From: Mugil cephalus
Taxonomy: Eukaryota; Chordata; Actinopteri; Mugiliformes; Mugilidae
Length of the DNA: 64,000 nt
Direction of reading: 5' to 3'
NCBI RefSeq assembly: GCF_022458985.1
Contig: NC_061774.1
Location: forward strand, 15,896,197 to 15,960,196
Shown: positions 1 to 12,297 of the stretch, in pieces
Layout: every line of letters starts with the position of its first letter
How positions within the stretch are numbered: the stretch's first letter is position 1
Translations under genes and position numbers: made by a program
The notes under the pieces: model-generated
Told to the model about the DNA's origin: nothing
What the model saw: only the letters and a program-made list of their open reading frames with translations
Databases searched by the model: none

Positions 1-162
1 TCTTTTCCTAATCTTGAAAAAAATTGATGTATAAAGCGAGCAATTAACACGCACACACAAAGAGACAGGATTTTTAAATAGAATCAAAACGGATACAAGA
101 CGGTGTTCAAAGTGATGGTTGGGATTTTGATAACGAAATGCAGATCTACTTGGTTATCTAAA

Positions 163-206
163 TTTTATTATCATAAAAATTTTTATTATCATAAAAATTT
201 TGATAT
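163..206. repeat. AT-rich short tandem duplication
   Basis: A 17-base unit reading TTTATTATCATAAAAAT is repeated directly, with a partial third copy of its AAAATTTT end. It looks like simple slippage DNA with no coding role. Confidence 0.7.
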
Positions 207-1634
207 AGAGTTATCCAGTGGGTTTGTTTTATATGCTTATGTGCATCAGATCCATGTAGTCTTACACCGTGTGGCAAGAAAAAAAGGTTAATTGCCACTT
301 CGAAGACGTGGATGTGGATGTGAGACGTAGGTCTGTAGTTTAAAGTCCTGCAGTAGATCTACATGGAGTCATCAGCTCATCATGGCCTACGCTGTTGCAA
401 CCATTTATAGGTGCACCTGGTGTGTCAAAATTGTTCTGTAATTACGGCGCTAAAAAAGAGTGAAGTCGTCCACTTCTCTGTGTGCTTCAAACAGTTTCCT
501 TTTGAACTGTTGTAATAACTGTTGAACAACGGTTACTTTTAACGAAATCGCTGCAACACAGAAAGAAAAAAAAAAAAGAGAAGACATCTGAGTAGATGGT
601 TCGCTTGTCCAGCCCCTGAGAGTCTATTTCAGACCAATCACAGCTTTGGGGGAAGGAGGGTTGCACATCAGTTTATGACATAAGGTACAAAGGATTTGAC
701 AGAAACATAAATCCAACCTAGTTTAAGAGTCCATTTAAGAGTTGTTCTGGCTCTTCTGGTCACATTACATGATCTTCAATAACGGATGGATTCCCCCCCC
801 TCCCCCAGTTGTTGAGTAAGTAAAGATGTCCATTTCTATTTTTCCCTCAGCACTTTAGGGAGTCTTAATCTTGGAAACATCATTTGAGAAAACAACCTTG
901 CCAAAAGTTCCATTAGCTGTCCAGGAACTTCCAGTCACATCACACCATCTCAATCGGCAGACGTTTGCCAACAACAGCTTATAAGGTTCGTACCGTTGTT
1001 CTGTCAGGTGCGCTCTCTCGTTAGTCATCACCGCCAGTGCTGACAACCCAAAACTTCCCGAATGTGAGTGTAATTCTAATAAGGAGGATAAAAATATCTA
1101 CCCACCCGTGTATGAATCCTGAGGGTTTGCGAGTTAAAAACGGGACAGAGACAGTGAATAGAGCAAGCATTAAATACATACATTTCTGTCAGAGACAGAA
1201 ACAAAGAGATAGAACAAAGGAAGGGGAAGCGGGGAGAAAACAAGCCCGCATTGCTTGCTTTGAGAAGAGCTGCTACCCCCCCGGGAAAGTCTCTCTTTTT
1301 TTTTTTTATCTGAATTAGTCCTCGCTGGCTACCTAATTGCTGCTTAAGCAGACTCTAATGATAGTCACAGACGAAGTGTTCGCCGCTGTTTCTCCACACG
1401 ATCAGACGTCAGACTTTATCCCTCGAGGGGAAATTACTTCTTTAAATCAGCAGATCGTATTTCATTTGGTCTTTTTGTTGAAATCCTGTTTCCACGCTGC
1501 ACAGAGTGCCGGCCGTGAGGTTTATGCATCGGGGGCCAAGTACAACAGTCCCTACGCCAGTGACGTGATTCGCTGTCCAGAAGAGGCTCAACAGTCGAGG
1601 CTGACCTTTCGGTAATCCATAAACATCTCAGACA

Positions 1635-1643
1635 CAAACACAC

Positions 1644-1677
<34 letters not shown>
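1635..1677. repeat. (CA)n microsatellite
   Basis: A run of CA dinucleotides with a single CG interruption. It is a typical fish microsatellite and is likely length-polymorphic. Confidence 0.9.
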
Positions 1678-1678
<1 letters not shown>

Positions 1679-3422
1679 TGCACGCCGTTAACCCAATCCC
1701 CTTTTCCTCACGTGGGACTACAGACAATTGGATTAACACTTGGACCATAAGGACTCTTTACTTCACAGCTTATAGTGCCTGACAGTGATGTAACGGTGTC
1801 AATAACAACAAAACCAGGACAATTTAAAGCAAAGCAGCGAGAGAAGAAAACGAGAAGAAAGTCGTTTGATTTCAAAGATTAGAGATCCGTAGTGAAAAGG
1901 GATTACCACTGGCCACAGAAAAGAATCTAAGTCCAGATAGGAAGAGAAATGGCCCCATTCTCCTCTAGAAAGCTTTTTCCCACCTGGTTAAGCCACACAA
2001 TCTACTTCGATTTGAGCGGTTAAATCTGCTCCTCGGAGACAAGATGGGTGAGATCAAAGCAGGCCCCGCTCTGAAGGAGAGCAAGGCAGCACAGGATGTT
2101 CCACTAAATCTCTGTTGCTGATATGCACGGTGTTGCAATGAAACAGTGCCTGCCGGCCACTGTATCCATCCCGAGGGTTGCAAGCTCATCAGGTTTGCAG
2201 TAATCAGACTTGGCAGCCGTTTGGGTCCGGTTCAGTACCAGCCGGCCTGTATTGCCAAGTGACCTTTCGCTCGTTGCATGAATTGACAAGTTTGTGAAAA
2301 GGTTCTGCTCGCTCACTGACAGATTCTCGCTTTAGCTGCTGCACACCACAAAGCATAACAAAGGGAGGACAGACGGAAGAGTAGTGGAATGTGGAAATGT
2401 GGCTTGTTTAGATTTAACAGTGTTTGCTTTCGTGTTGTCTGGTCTTTTTTTTGTGTGCGTGTTATGACAGCTCAGACAGAGCATAAAACAAAAGTTATAG
2501 CTCGTAATTGGCTAGGGCTCCCCGTGTGTGGTCTGTCATATGGCTCGTAAAGGAAGCACTGCGAAGTTCAAACTCAGCTCGGTGATTGCGTTCACTTCCA
2601 TCCAACCACAGCAGGTCCCTCAGTAATCCATCCCCTTTTTTTTGCACCTTTTCTCACTTCATCACTCCTACCCTGCGGTGGCGCGAGCATGAGAAAAGTG
2701 TCAAGAGTTGACTGGCTCCGGCACCTCCTGCCATCTGGCCTCTCCCCCGCCGATACAGACATCACTGATTGGCAGCGTGTGAACAGCCTCTCGTGGATTT
2801 AGAGGGATTGCGCGTCAACAATGGGCCGCCATATAGCGCGGGACATCTAATCAGACCCCGTCTCATTCCCGGTTTGTTTTCTCAGAAGCACACAGAAGGG
2901 CAACAATGCGAGGAGGGAACTTGAGGACTTTCTGTTCCCAGGCTGTTGCTTCGGTGATTCACGGACGGCCGTATCCAACTTCCAAGCTGCAAACCAACAC
3001 AATTAATACTTGAGGAGACCTGGGAGTCTGTTCTTTTTCCCCTCCCTGTGCAGCTCCTCTGTTAGCTTCTCTCTTCACACTACCATAATAGTTCAGGCCT
3101 TCAGTCGGTTCTGCTCTTTCTCCAGAGAAACACTGAAGAATAGCTCGGCGTTATTGTAGAATATGCGTACTTGCTTTCATGCAAACAGTTGGAGGAGAAT
3201 ATCAATGGCGCCTAAATGTGTCATCTAAAAATAACAGTTGCTAAGCTAATCTTGTCACTCTTTCCAAACATAACAAAATTCACTCTATATGAAGTCCCTG
3301 GCCTATGTCCCCATTGTACGGAAGCCTTAAGTGGCCATGCATTCACATTTTATTTCTAAGTGGCTCAGACACGTTAGTCTTATCACTTAAAGCTATTAAA
3401 TTGTTATTACTACATTATTATA

Positions 3423-3720
3423 CCGCTTTCACATTGAAAATACCAGGCTGACGTGGGATTTTCAGACCCAGGTCGACCCGGCTTTGGTGTGGTTTCACAT
3501 CGCCAGCACGATCTTGCCAGTGTGCTGCCATGATCGATAAAAAGTGAGTCATATCGCTATACAAGCTGCATATAAACACATGTGCAGTTCACATCAGGAA
3601 TCCCCCGCGCCATTTCCTGAACATGACGTAGGGCTAATTTGCCTATGCGCAAATTTGCCTGTTTCTGAGCTGCTCACAGCCCTGGAGCTTCTACAATGAC
3701 ACAGTCTACGTATGATGTAG
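3423..3720. mobile_element. Probable degenerate MITE fragment
   Basis: The segment opens with CCGCTTTCACATTGAAAATA and continues with CCAGG/CCCGG-rich short inverted repeats around 3450-3500. This arrangement resembles nonautonomous DNA-transposon copies common in fish genomes. I could not find a matching inverted end on the right side, so it is probably truncated. The family is not identified and both borders are approximate. Confidence 0.3.
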
Positions 3721-6719
3721 GTCTCTCCAATTTGAGATCTTGAAAAGGCAAAACTTTGTTCTCCCAAGATAAATAACTTGAGATCTCGAGGAAAGAGAGG
3801 AAATTAACTCACTAACACGGGAAACGGAAGAAATAATATGTGAACACGAGGCTACTTAGGGCTTCCACACCATTGTAGGGCCTTCATAGGTTGCAGTATG
3901 AAGTCCACACAGTTCATTAACAACCCTATATCTGAGTTTGTTTCTATTTTTTTTTATATTCGCTCAAACACTGTCATTTAAAGTGATATAGGTCTTCTAT
4001 GTTCTGTCACAAGCAAGAGAGTGAATCCGGGCATTTGCCAAAATGTCAAACTATTATTTTAAACCAGTACATTAGCCTTTAGGTCCAGTTTCAGGTCACA
4101 TTTCTCCTTTATTTCTCCATCAACGTTTTCTCCCGCAACCCTCCCTCCCTGCCTTTGTTTACATTCAAAATTTGTTATTGCATTAATTTCTGTTTGTTTT
4201 CTTTCCATTACAGTCACAGCACCACACTCTTTCTCCTTCACTCTGAGTCATACTTTGTTGAGAACACAGCCATAGGCCTTCGATCCTCTCTGTGTTCTTC
4301 TGCAATCTCATTTTCCCTCTCCTTCTGCCGGAACAGTTTGATTTGAATGCAGAACTGCAGCTTTCTCAGTCTCGCTCTCGCTGCAGGCTGCGTATTAGAT
4401 CAAGGCCTTTCGCTTTTTCATCTTTAGACAAGGAGAAGAAGTGGAATCTCCCCACTTCCTTCGCTGAATAGCGCTGCCCAGCCATTTCGGCTTTAGAGCA
4501 CCATCAAACGGACAGTGAGAGGGAGGAAGGGAACACGGGAGATTGTGGAGGAATAGACTGAGCTGAGATCAAGGTCCCGACGGAGGCCATCACTCCCACT
4601 CGCTCCACGCTGATGATTCACAGAAAGGATATCTGCTGGCTTAGCCACAGCTGCACATTTCCGTCAAACAGGCGGAGATGGAACACAGAGAAAGTTTCAC
4701 CTCCTGCTCCCACGTTCAGATGCGAGGTTTGTTGAGTGACTGAGCAGAATGAAAAGCCTCTTAAAGCGCGTGGTAAACTGAAGGCTCGTGTTGTTTGGTG
4801 TCATCCACGCAGACTCATTTGAATGTGGAGTAATGGGTTCGTTTTTATTATTATTTTTTTTTAATTTGTATTAGGTGACGTAATGTAGAACGGTGCCGTC
4901 TTACTTTGAGATAAAGGCAACGCGACAAAAGAGGCCATTCATATCAAGCTGGTGTGTGGGTAAGCGTCCCAGCTTGCGCGATAGGGCAACATTATTGTAT
5001 ATGTGTGTCCTTGCAGAGCCATTATTATTGTCATAATGTTCCGAACGAAATACACAGAATATATTAAGAGCAAATGTTAGAATAGTCTTTAAATAAAAGA
5101 ACCAATATGAAAACACTCTATTATCAGTGAAGGTCCTGCAAGGGAAAATCCTACGTACACATGTATTAGCAGTCAAATGTACAGTGGTTCAAGTATATAA
5201 GCAAACATCCTGATTGATATATTACTATATAGGACATAGTTAGATTAGAATCAGTGTATAGGCAGCATATTATACTGTTGGAGCTACTTTGAACTAAATA
5301 ATGCTTCATGTAATGAGACAGTAGATAAATAAGTTTTTTTTTTCTCTCTTTTTGCTGATACATGGGATCATCAGCAGTTACTGATATTAAACCGGGGTAA
5401 AGAATTTAAATGGACTTTGGTGGCGCTCGTAACACATCCATATAATTAATATAAAAGAAATGTGAGTGCTTTTTTTACTTATTTAACGATACGATGTTGT
5501 GATTGTAAAAGTTTGCTGTATTTTCCACAGCCTTAAATCTTCATATTAAAAAAAAAAGTAACTAAAGCTGTAGTGGGCAGTATTTGAGTATTTTTACTTA
5601 CCTATTTCCCACAAGTGTGCTGAATTGGAAAATATAACTAGTACAGACGCAATGATTTGTCATTATCTGTCAGTAGAAATACATTTTTATGAAATCTGAA
5701 AAAATATTTATATGTCATGGTTAAATGCAATTACTTCTAAATTAGGTTAAAGATTATTTGCTTTATTCATGAAATTATCACAAACATTCAATCGTAACAA
5801 ACACACTTGAATACGGCGGCCGACCCTAGAAAGTCTCGAGGACGTTCCGACTAACTCATCCCTCCACATCAAACGCCCGCTTCAATCCACTCACCTAAAA
5901 ATGGATCACCTTAACCAACTTAAGTCTCATCAATCCTCCCGCCTTATCTGAGACAGAAACAAACAGGCTCATTCTTTCCCATCCTGTTTAGCAGTCACAC
6001 TACTCAGCCAGGCCTCAAATCACTGCTTCCCTCCGTGCGCCTTTACGCCCCGGACTGCAGCAGCACATCCTGCTCTAACACAGGCACCGGCAGAATGTAA
6101 ACACACACTCTGCATTGTCCTCGCTATAAAGCATTTAGAGGCCGACCGCAGCGCAGGAAATAGGCTCTAAATGTTGCTGCAGCGATGTTGTAATGAGCCT
6201 TTGGTGGAGTTCAACACATCTGTCATTTGTCAGCGCCCCCACCCATAAAGGTCAAGGGAATTTTTCATACTACGCAGCACGCTGGGTTTTTAAAGCTGTG
6301 AAACTGATTGAACTTGTTGGCGTCTGTTAAGTTGACTGATGGCTCTGAAAACCCGATGGGTATAGACCATTAACTCCAAATGTACAGGAGAGAGGTGGAA
6401 AAAAAAAAGAAAGAATTGAAGAATGGTGCTCGCTCTGGATGATGTGAAGCAAAGCTGGAGGGCTGTGTCCATCTAGTGTTTGGGCCTGGTAACTGACGTA
6501 CCATTAACGTGAAAGAAAGACGAACTGTTACAGCACAAAGAGGTAACAAGAATATAGTGTGGTTTCCTGTGGCTGTGTAAATGTATAAACCCGAGTGTGA
6601 CTCAGTGGTTCAAAAATATTCCCATTACTGTGTAGTAATGTACCGAACGTGTGTGATATTCACCACAGTAATGTAACAAATCAACAGAAAACAAAATAAT
6701 ATCCGTCTGGTTTTAACCA

Positions 6720-9143
6720 CCATTTTATTTGGCATAATTTAAAATCATTTCACTGTTAGTTCATTTATACAAATATGCTTTTGTTATTTATAAAACAATT
6801 ACAAACAGATCTCTACAAATCAAGTTCCCAGTGTAAAAGCGTAGTACCACGCACACGGTAGCATACAGCTCCAGGACACAGACACAGAGGGCCCACAGGT
6901 GTATGTTCCACTTTAACAGCATCATCTGAGTGAATTTGGGACATGGCGGGAAAAAAAAATAATAATAAAATGAAATAAAAAATAATGACAGTTTTACTTA
7001 TTGTGCACTTACATTCAACCCTCCACACATCCATCCGGGACAATTTCACACTTTTGTCAGATCTCAAACCACAGCACTGTTGTCTCGCAAAAACCTCTTG
7101 TGTTGCGCTTCAGTTATTCTAACCTTTACACAGGCCACAATCGAATTTGACTTATTATACACTCCCCTCAAGAGCGTGACCGTAAATAACTATAGTAAAA
7201 AGGGTTGCTATTATTGCTGGCAGCTGAAAGTACAAATGAGCAACCAGTCATTACAAAATATATCTTATAAAAATGTATAAAAAATCTTCAGTCGTGGCAA
7301 AGCGCGTTCCACCAACGCAGCTCTCGCTAACCGTTATGTGCATGTTGTGTCTGTGCCTCACTGCACTATGCAGAGCAGGGATGTAAACCACAATCTGAAG
7401 AGCTGTGGGCCACCGTCGCTCCATTTACAAATGCACACAGACTTTCTGCGCAAGATGTCAGTTCAGCACCTGTGTCTTACTTTAAAAAAAAAAAAAAAAA
7501 AAATGCTGCAAGAAGAATGTGTTTACTGGCAGGAACTGAGGCACAGGGCTTCGAAACGTTACAAAAGTAAAACTCAGAGTTGGTGGGACCTGTACTTTTT
7601 GACTGTCTCGTGGCACTTGCAGCACTACAATGAGAACCGTTGGGTTTGACAAAGGAGCGCTGCTATGGTCTTTGGTTTAGATAAGGCACCTGACCAAATA
7701 AAAGGCTCCTTCTATAACGTGGATAAACTGCCGTTAGATGGTGAACGAGGCAGCTCTGACACCGTTTCTTCCAAGATGAAATATTCACCTAATCAAGACA
7801 ATATAGGATAAGAGTATACAGCCTAGCGTAAGCCAGTTAGAACATGTTCCGGTATTATATGTTATACTGAATCAATTCTGCAGTGGTCATAGCCTGCTAG
7901 GACAAAAATGTAACTGACAAGGGAAGCACTACGGAGTTTTGGTTTATCAAATCTGAGTATTAACTACAGCACACATACATCTTACTGATCACATAGACAT
8001 AGGCTATTACAAAAAAATATATTCAACTTTGGCCATAACCGCATTTGAAGGTTAAAAACATCTGAGGAAAAAAAAAAAAAAAAAAAAAAAAAATCATTTA
8101 CAGAGTAAATTCACCATCATTAGACAAAACACCACTACTTGACCCTACCCGGTCACAGGGTAATTCTTAGGCATGTTTTTTTTAATGGCGCTCAGTGTGA
8201 GCATCAAGAGTTAAGACGTAGACAGATGAGAGCTGTACTACAACCTGACTTCCTGACTATGTCAGTTTTAGAAATTGTGTACCCGTGTGGGTTAAATTAA
8301 CACAGGCCTTCTGACACCTGCTCCTCTATTACTGAAGAAGGCAAATGGTCGGTTGCTTTTAATGGGTCCGGCTTATCTTCAAAAGGCCTATTGGCCCTTC
8401 CATGCGGGGAAATGAGAGAGCAGTGCAAGTGGCTGGTAGGGGCAGCCTGCCAGGCAGCTCTCGTATGCCAGACTGAGCACAAGGAGAATTGCAGCGAGGG
8501 AATTTAACCTTTAATCTGTGCATTTGGTTAAGGAGTACTGGCATTTGTCCAGGAGTCATAACACCTTGTCTGGACTCAAGCTGCTTGAAATTAAAAACTT
8601 GTTCACCTTTTACTTGGCTGTTCATTACATCTAAATAGGAAAGTCGTAGCATTCTGATGGCATTATTGCTCGAGACTCGTGAGATGCAACCTAGGTGAGA
8701 ATTTGAGGTAGTCATTAGTTCTCCACCTGAACGAAGGCAGATCTCTTCTCTCCAGTCAAACAGGGTAGCTTGATTGGTTGGTTTGGAAGTTATTATGGCT
8801 TGTGGCAACCATGATCAGCATTTTTATAAGGCAAAGCAGAGGAGCTATAAATCTAGAACAGAAGTAAAATTGAAAATGTGTAAATATCAAAAGTTAAAAA
8901 GTAAGAAAAATAGAGGAGATACGGCCTGTCGCCCCATTTGGGCATAGTCACTTTGGTGATGATGGCAACACAGTGAGATCCTCCAGGAGATGAATACAGA
9001 AGAGAAGAGTAACAGAGGAGCTGAAAACTGCCGGAGGAATATGTATGGAGGCAGTGGGATGGCGTCCTTTGTTCATCAGCCTTCCTTTGCATCTGTGGAT
9101 CTCCATCATCCTTCTCCACAGTCCAAAACCTGGGAACCATTTA
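6720..9143 (-). other. rhog: Probable 3' UTR of rhog
   Basis: This is the minus-strand sequence downstream of the RhoG stop codon. It has no coding support. A canonical AATAAA on the minus strand lies at 6724-6729 (TTTATT on the plus strand), giving a possible 3' end near 6.7 kb; nearer signals could also be used. An open minus-strand stretch at 8359-8808 begins at a TTG and matches no family known to me, so I treat it as chance. A 26-base A tract is at 8068-8093. Confidence 0.45.
8068..8093. repeat. Poly(A) tract
   Basis: Twenty-six uninterrupted A residues on the plus strand (T on the rhog sense strand). This is either slippage or the tail of an old retroposon; no SINE body is evident beside it. 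Confidence 0.8.
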
Positions 9144-9719
9144 TTACAAGATCACACACTTCTTGGGTTTCTTTTTCGTGACTGGATACAACACTGCCCT
9201 CACAGCTTCAGCGAACACCTCCCTGACGCCATCCTGGAGCAGCGCGGAACACTCCATATACTTAACAGCCTCGATCTGCTTGGCCAGGCCATTGCCCTGC
9301 TGCTGGGTAGTCGGGGCTAGACCCTGCTCCTTTAACTTCTTCACCGTTTCGGCGTCACCTCTCAGGTCTTTCTTGGTGCCCACCAGCAGGATGGGCACGT
9401 TGGGGCAGTGGTGGGACACCTCGGGGTGCCACTTGTGCCTTACATTGGCATGGGAGGAGGGGCTACCAATGGAAAAACATATGATGAAGACGTTGGTCTG
9501 GGGATAGGAAAGGGTGCGCAGGCGATCATACTCCTCCTGGCCTGCCGTGTCCCACAAGTTGAGGCTGACGGTGCGACCATCCACGCTCATCTGAGCGCTA
9601 TAGTTGTCGAACACTGTGGGGATGTACTCTTCTGGGAAGGCATTGGTTGTGTAAGAGATGAGAAGGCACGTTTTACCCACTGCCCCATCTCCCACCACCA
9701 CGCACTTTATGGTCTGCAT
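9144..9719 (-). CDS. rhog: RhoG-type Rho family small GTPase
   Basis: The product is a 191-residue Ras-superfamily GTPase, the exact length of RhoG. It is a membrane-anchored GDP/GTP switch that, in the known family, acts upstream of Rac through ELMO/DOCK to drive actin remodelling, migration and macropinocytosis. Visible motifs are the P-loop GDGAVGKT (residues 10-17), switch [11 protein letters not shown], switch [11 protein letters not shown], the base-binding TKKD, and ECSAL. The C-terminus is a basic KKKPKK followed by the CAAX box CVIL; the final L predicts geranylgeranylation. The whole coding region is one exon. I chose the ATG at 9719 because it gives the family start MQTIKC; the longer frame upstream crosses a splice acceptor at 9749 and is intron. 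RhoG is closer than Rac1 (the VRHKWHPEV segment). Fish have several rhog paralogues and I cannot say which this is. Confidence 0.93.
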   Translation of the reverse strand: MQTIKCVVVGDGAVGKTCLLISYTTNAFPEEYIPTVFDNYSAQMSVDGRTVSLNLWDTAGQEEYDRLRTLSYPQTNVFIICFSIGSPSSHANVRHKWHPEVSHHCPNVPILLVGTKKDLRGDAETVKKLKEQGLAPTTQQQGNGLAKQIEAVKYMECSALLQDGVREVFAEAVRAVLYPVTKKKPKKCVIL

Positions 9720-10470
9720 CCTGCCTACGACCACTGGGGCTGCAGCACCTGACAACAGGAGAGGAAACAACTGGGTGACCAACAAATACAACACTTCACA
9801 CTCAGTAATACCAAGTAGTACATTGCCACTGATAAAGAGAGTGCCCATTTAGCTGTAAATGACGAAGGTAAAACTGGTGGCCTGTGACTACACGACAGTA
9901 GTTTTTGAAAGCTATGCAACTTTCCACCCAGTTAGCAAGCGAGCTAACCGTCGCCCAAAGTTAGCTTGTAGGCGTAGCGTTCGTTACGGTTAATAAGTAG
10001 GCTTCAACTCAAACCGTTCACTCATAAACAAAGTCTTGAAAGTCCTTTAACAACGTAGAATAAGTGAAGCTGAGGCGTCTTTTTTGTTTTTTACCAGTCG
10101 TTTATTACTTCGAGTTGCTCATCTATAAACACTAGGCGTTCCCCCACAGGCTAGTTTCACGCTAAGGAACTAGCGCATTTGGTGGCTACAAGCTAGCTAG
10201 TTAGCAAACAAGCTGGGCATTTATTTGCAAATCACTGAATAAAAAGCTATGTTTCAGACCACATAGCGGCATACACCTTGCTCGAAAAAATCAAGTCTAT
10301 TCTAACGCGCGCCCCAGACGTAATTATTTGCTGAAATAGTGAAATTTGAAGGACTTTGTGACTTACCGCCACTCGGCTTTCGATCTCTTTTTGCCTGGTG
10401 TAGTCAATCACAGCCGCATCCGGGGAGCTGTCCATTACGTAAAAACCGACGTACGGAAGAGGTGCAAACT
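9720..10470 (-). other. rhog: 5' leader, intron 1 and noncoding exon 1 of rhog
   Basis: Reading the minus strand, a GTAAGT donor ends a noncoding first exon at 10367, and a pyrimidine-rich acceptor ending in CAG at 9749 opens exon 2, leaving a 29-base leader before the ATG at 9719. The first exon probably begins between 10430 and 10500, where the sequence becomes CpG-richer. No TATA box is clear, so the start of transcription is inferred. Confidence 0.6.
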
Positions 10471-10479
10471 GGTAGTTGT

Positions 10480-11600
10480 AGTTTCATTTTGTTGCGACGC
10501 TTGTGCGACGCTAGATGGCATTGTTAAGCTGTTTTTCTGTTTGGGACTTTGTAACTCACGTGTCCCGTGTTGAAAGACACACACACAGTGTATATGTTAT
10601 CTCTCTATCTATCGATAATAATAAAAAAAAAAAGAAAAATAAAGGGCAAGAGCAAACATGTTACCAGACCGCTTCCTGACTCATTTTCCAGTATAGCGGG
10701 AAAATCAGTGCCAATAATCTTGATTTTTTTCCCCCCTGCAATCAACGGTACAACACAAATATTTGAATTATGTCCTGCAATAAGAGACTGTTACAACTTT
10801 TCAAAAGGGGGGATATGTTGGAAATCCCTCTGTTCTGAAATAAAAATGACCAACTTCCTAAATAACACTTTAGTAAAATAACACTTCCAGTCAATCTCAT
10901 TGTAGTGAGGCTGCTCCTATAGTCTATAAATCTGCTGCTACGTCAACCTTTCTCTTGAACTTGCTCTATCCTGGTCATTAAATGTCAATGTGTCACTGTG
11001 TGCGCACATAGAAAGGGGTCATAAACAATCCGGTCTCCTGTCTTTTGGACCTCATCCTGTCTTTGGCACTGGTCTAAAAGCTCATATATCACTTATTCAC
11101 CTTCAGACAAGTCATTCTTCTCCCTCGCCCGACGCTTTCAGGCCGATGCAGAAAACATGAAGGCTGCTAAAAGGGGGCTCTCTTTAGACACATCCCTGGA
11201 GACCTGTTGATGATGTCACCTCTTTAGACTCAGGCAGGTTAAAAGGCCAGCGCTGACCAACAACTGGACACTCAAGAACACAAAGAGGCACCAGTTTATT
11301 GCTTTTCCCAAGAGGTTCTGGCGTCACTGCAGCCTATAAAGAGAGAATTCCCACTGGGACCCTACACCCACAGTCACCCTCCTCCCCAACCCTTGCACCC
11401 CACTATTTTGCCAGGAGATTCCCTGGGACGTCTGAAGCATTTCCATGACAACAAGCACTGACAGGATTGGGGATGACTGTGTCAAGAGATGCAGCAAGAG
11501 AGAGCTCAGAAGAGAGGGAGAGGAAAAATATGGGTGACAAGAAGACAGCAGGGGCAGCTGTTGATGTGGAAGACTGGAGACCTTGGAACACATAGACAAG
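10480..11600. other. Intergenic, between fhdc 3' end and rhog promoter
   Basis: There is no coding signal. The two flanking genes lie in the same (minus) orientation, so this carries the rhog upstream region. A minus-strand AATAAA at about 11293-11298 could be a distal poly(A) site of the formin gene. Nothing else was recognised. Confidence 0.5.
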
Positions 11601-12297
11601 ACTACTATTCACAGCACTTTCTTTATTCATCTTCTCTTATTTACAAATCCACATAATACAGCGAATAACAACAAATGCTATTCAATTAAGTTATAGAATC
11701 TTAATATAAAATAAAAGAAAATGACAAAAAATTACAGTAGGCACCCCCTTACTGCGCCTTCTTCAGATTGTAAAGTGCATCAAAATGGTGAGGCCTCTCA
11801 ACAAGAGGATGAACAGTTCAGCATTGTACCGCGTTCAGTTCGGACTGCAAGACAAACATGTCCGAGAACACAATGATCACAAAAGACTCACACGACATTT
11901 GGACAAGTTCCTAAAATAAAACAGACATTTTTTCCTCCAATGCTTAACACAGTGTGGTGTTCACCTGGTGGCCTTTTACAAATGTGAATTTTTTTTTTCT
12001 ACACGTGAGCAGTTATTGTAAGACACATCTTCTTTTTCTGTCCTATTGCCTGCAAAGGACACAAATGGGTGTAAAAGAGGTAGATTGTAGAGGATCCACT
12101 ATCATACTCTTACGTGAAACACTAGAGATCCCCAAAGCTCCTAGTGCATCTTCCTTTTACACACACAAAACCTAAACACTTAGCCATACATAGAAATTTC
12201 ACAAAAGTTGCATTTAGATAAACTCCCGTTGAGGGATAAGACCAGGAATCTAGGAGACGTTTGAGCAAACTGGCCAGGAACTTAATCCCCTCCATCA
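11600..12297 (-). other. 3' UTR of the FHDC-type formin
   Basis: This minus-strand sequence follows the formin stop codon at 12298-12300. It has no competing gene. A canonical minus-strand AATAAA sits at 11622-11627, predicting cleavage near 11600 and a 3' UTR of about 0.7 kb. Confidence 0.6.

Larger units (their letters stand above)
1..6719. other. Gene-free left flank
   Basis: I see no coding exon here that I can support on either strand. Open frames are short, have low-complexity translations, often begin at non-ATG codons, and show no recognisable domain. The stretch is AT-rich with scattered CpG-richer patches (about 2650-2900 and 5810-6200), a CA microsatellite and one probable MITE fragment. 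It could be intergenic DNA downstream of the RhoG gene or an intron or UTR of a gene lying outside the window; the sequence alone does not decide. Confidence 0.55.

Noticed and set aside
855-1046. Minus-strand frame with a kinase-loop-like GTFGKVV
   Set aside because: The short match is isolated; no other kinase motif occurs nearby, and the start codon is not ATG in a supported context.
8359-8808. Open minus-strand frame of 149 codons downstream of rhog
   Set aside because: It starts at TTG, lies in the probable rhog 3' UTR, has no splice logic or recognisable domain, and its composition looks noncoding.
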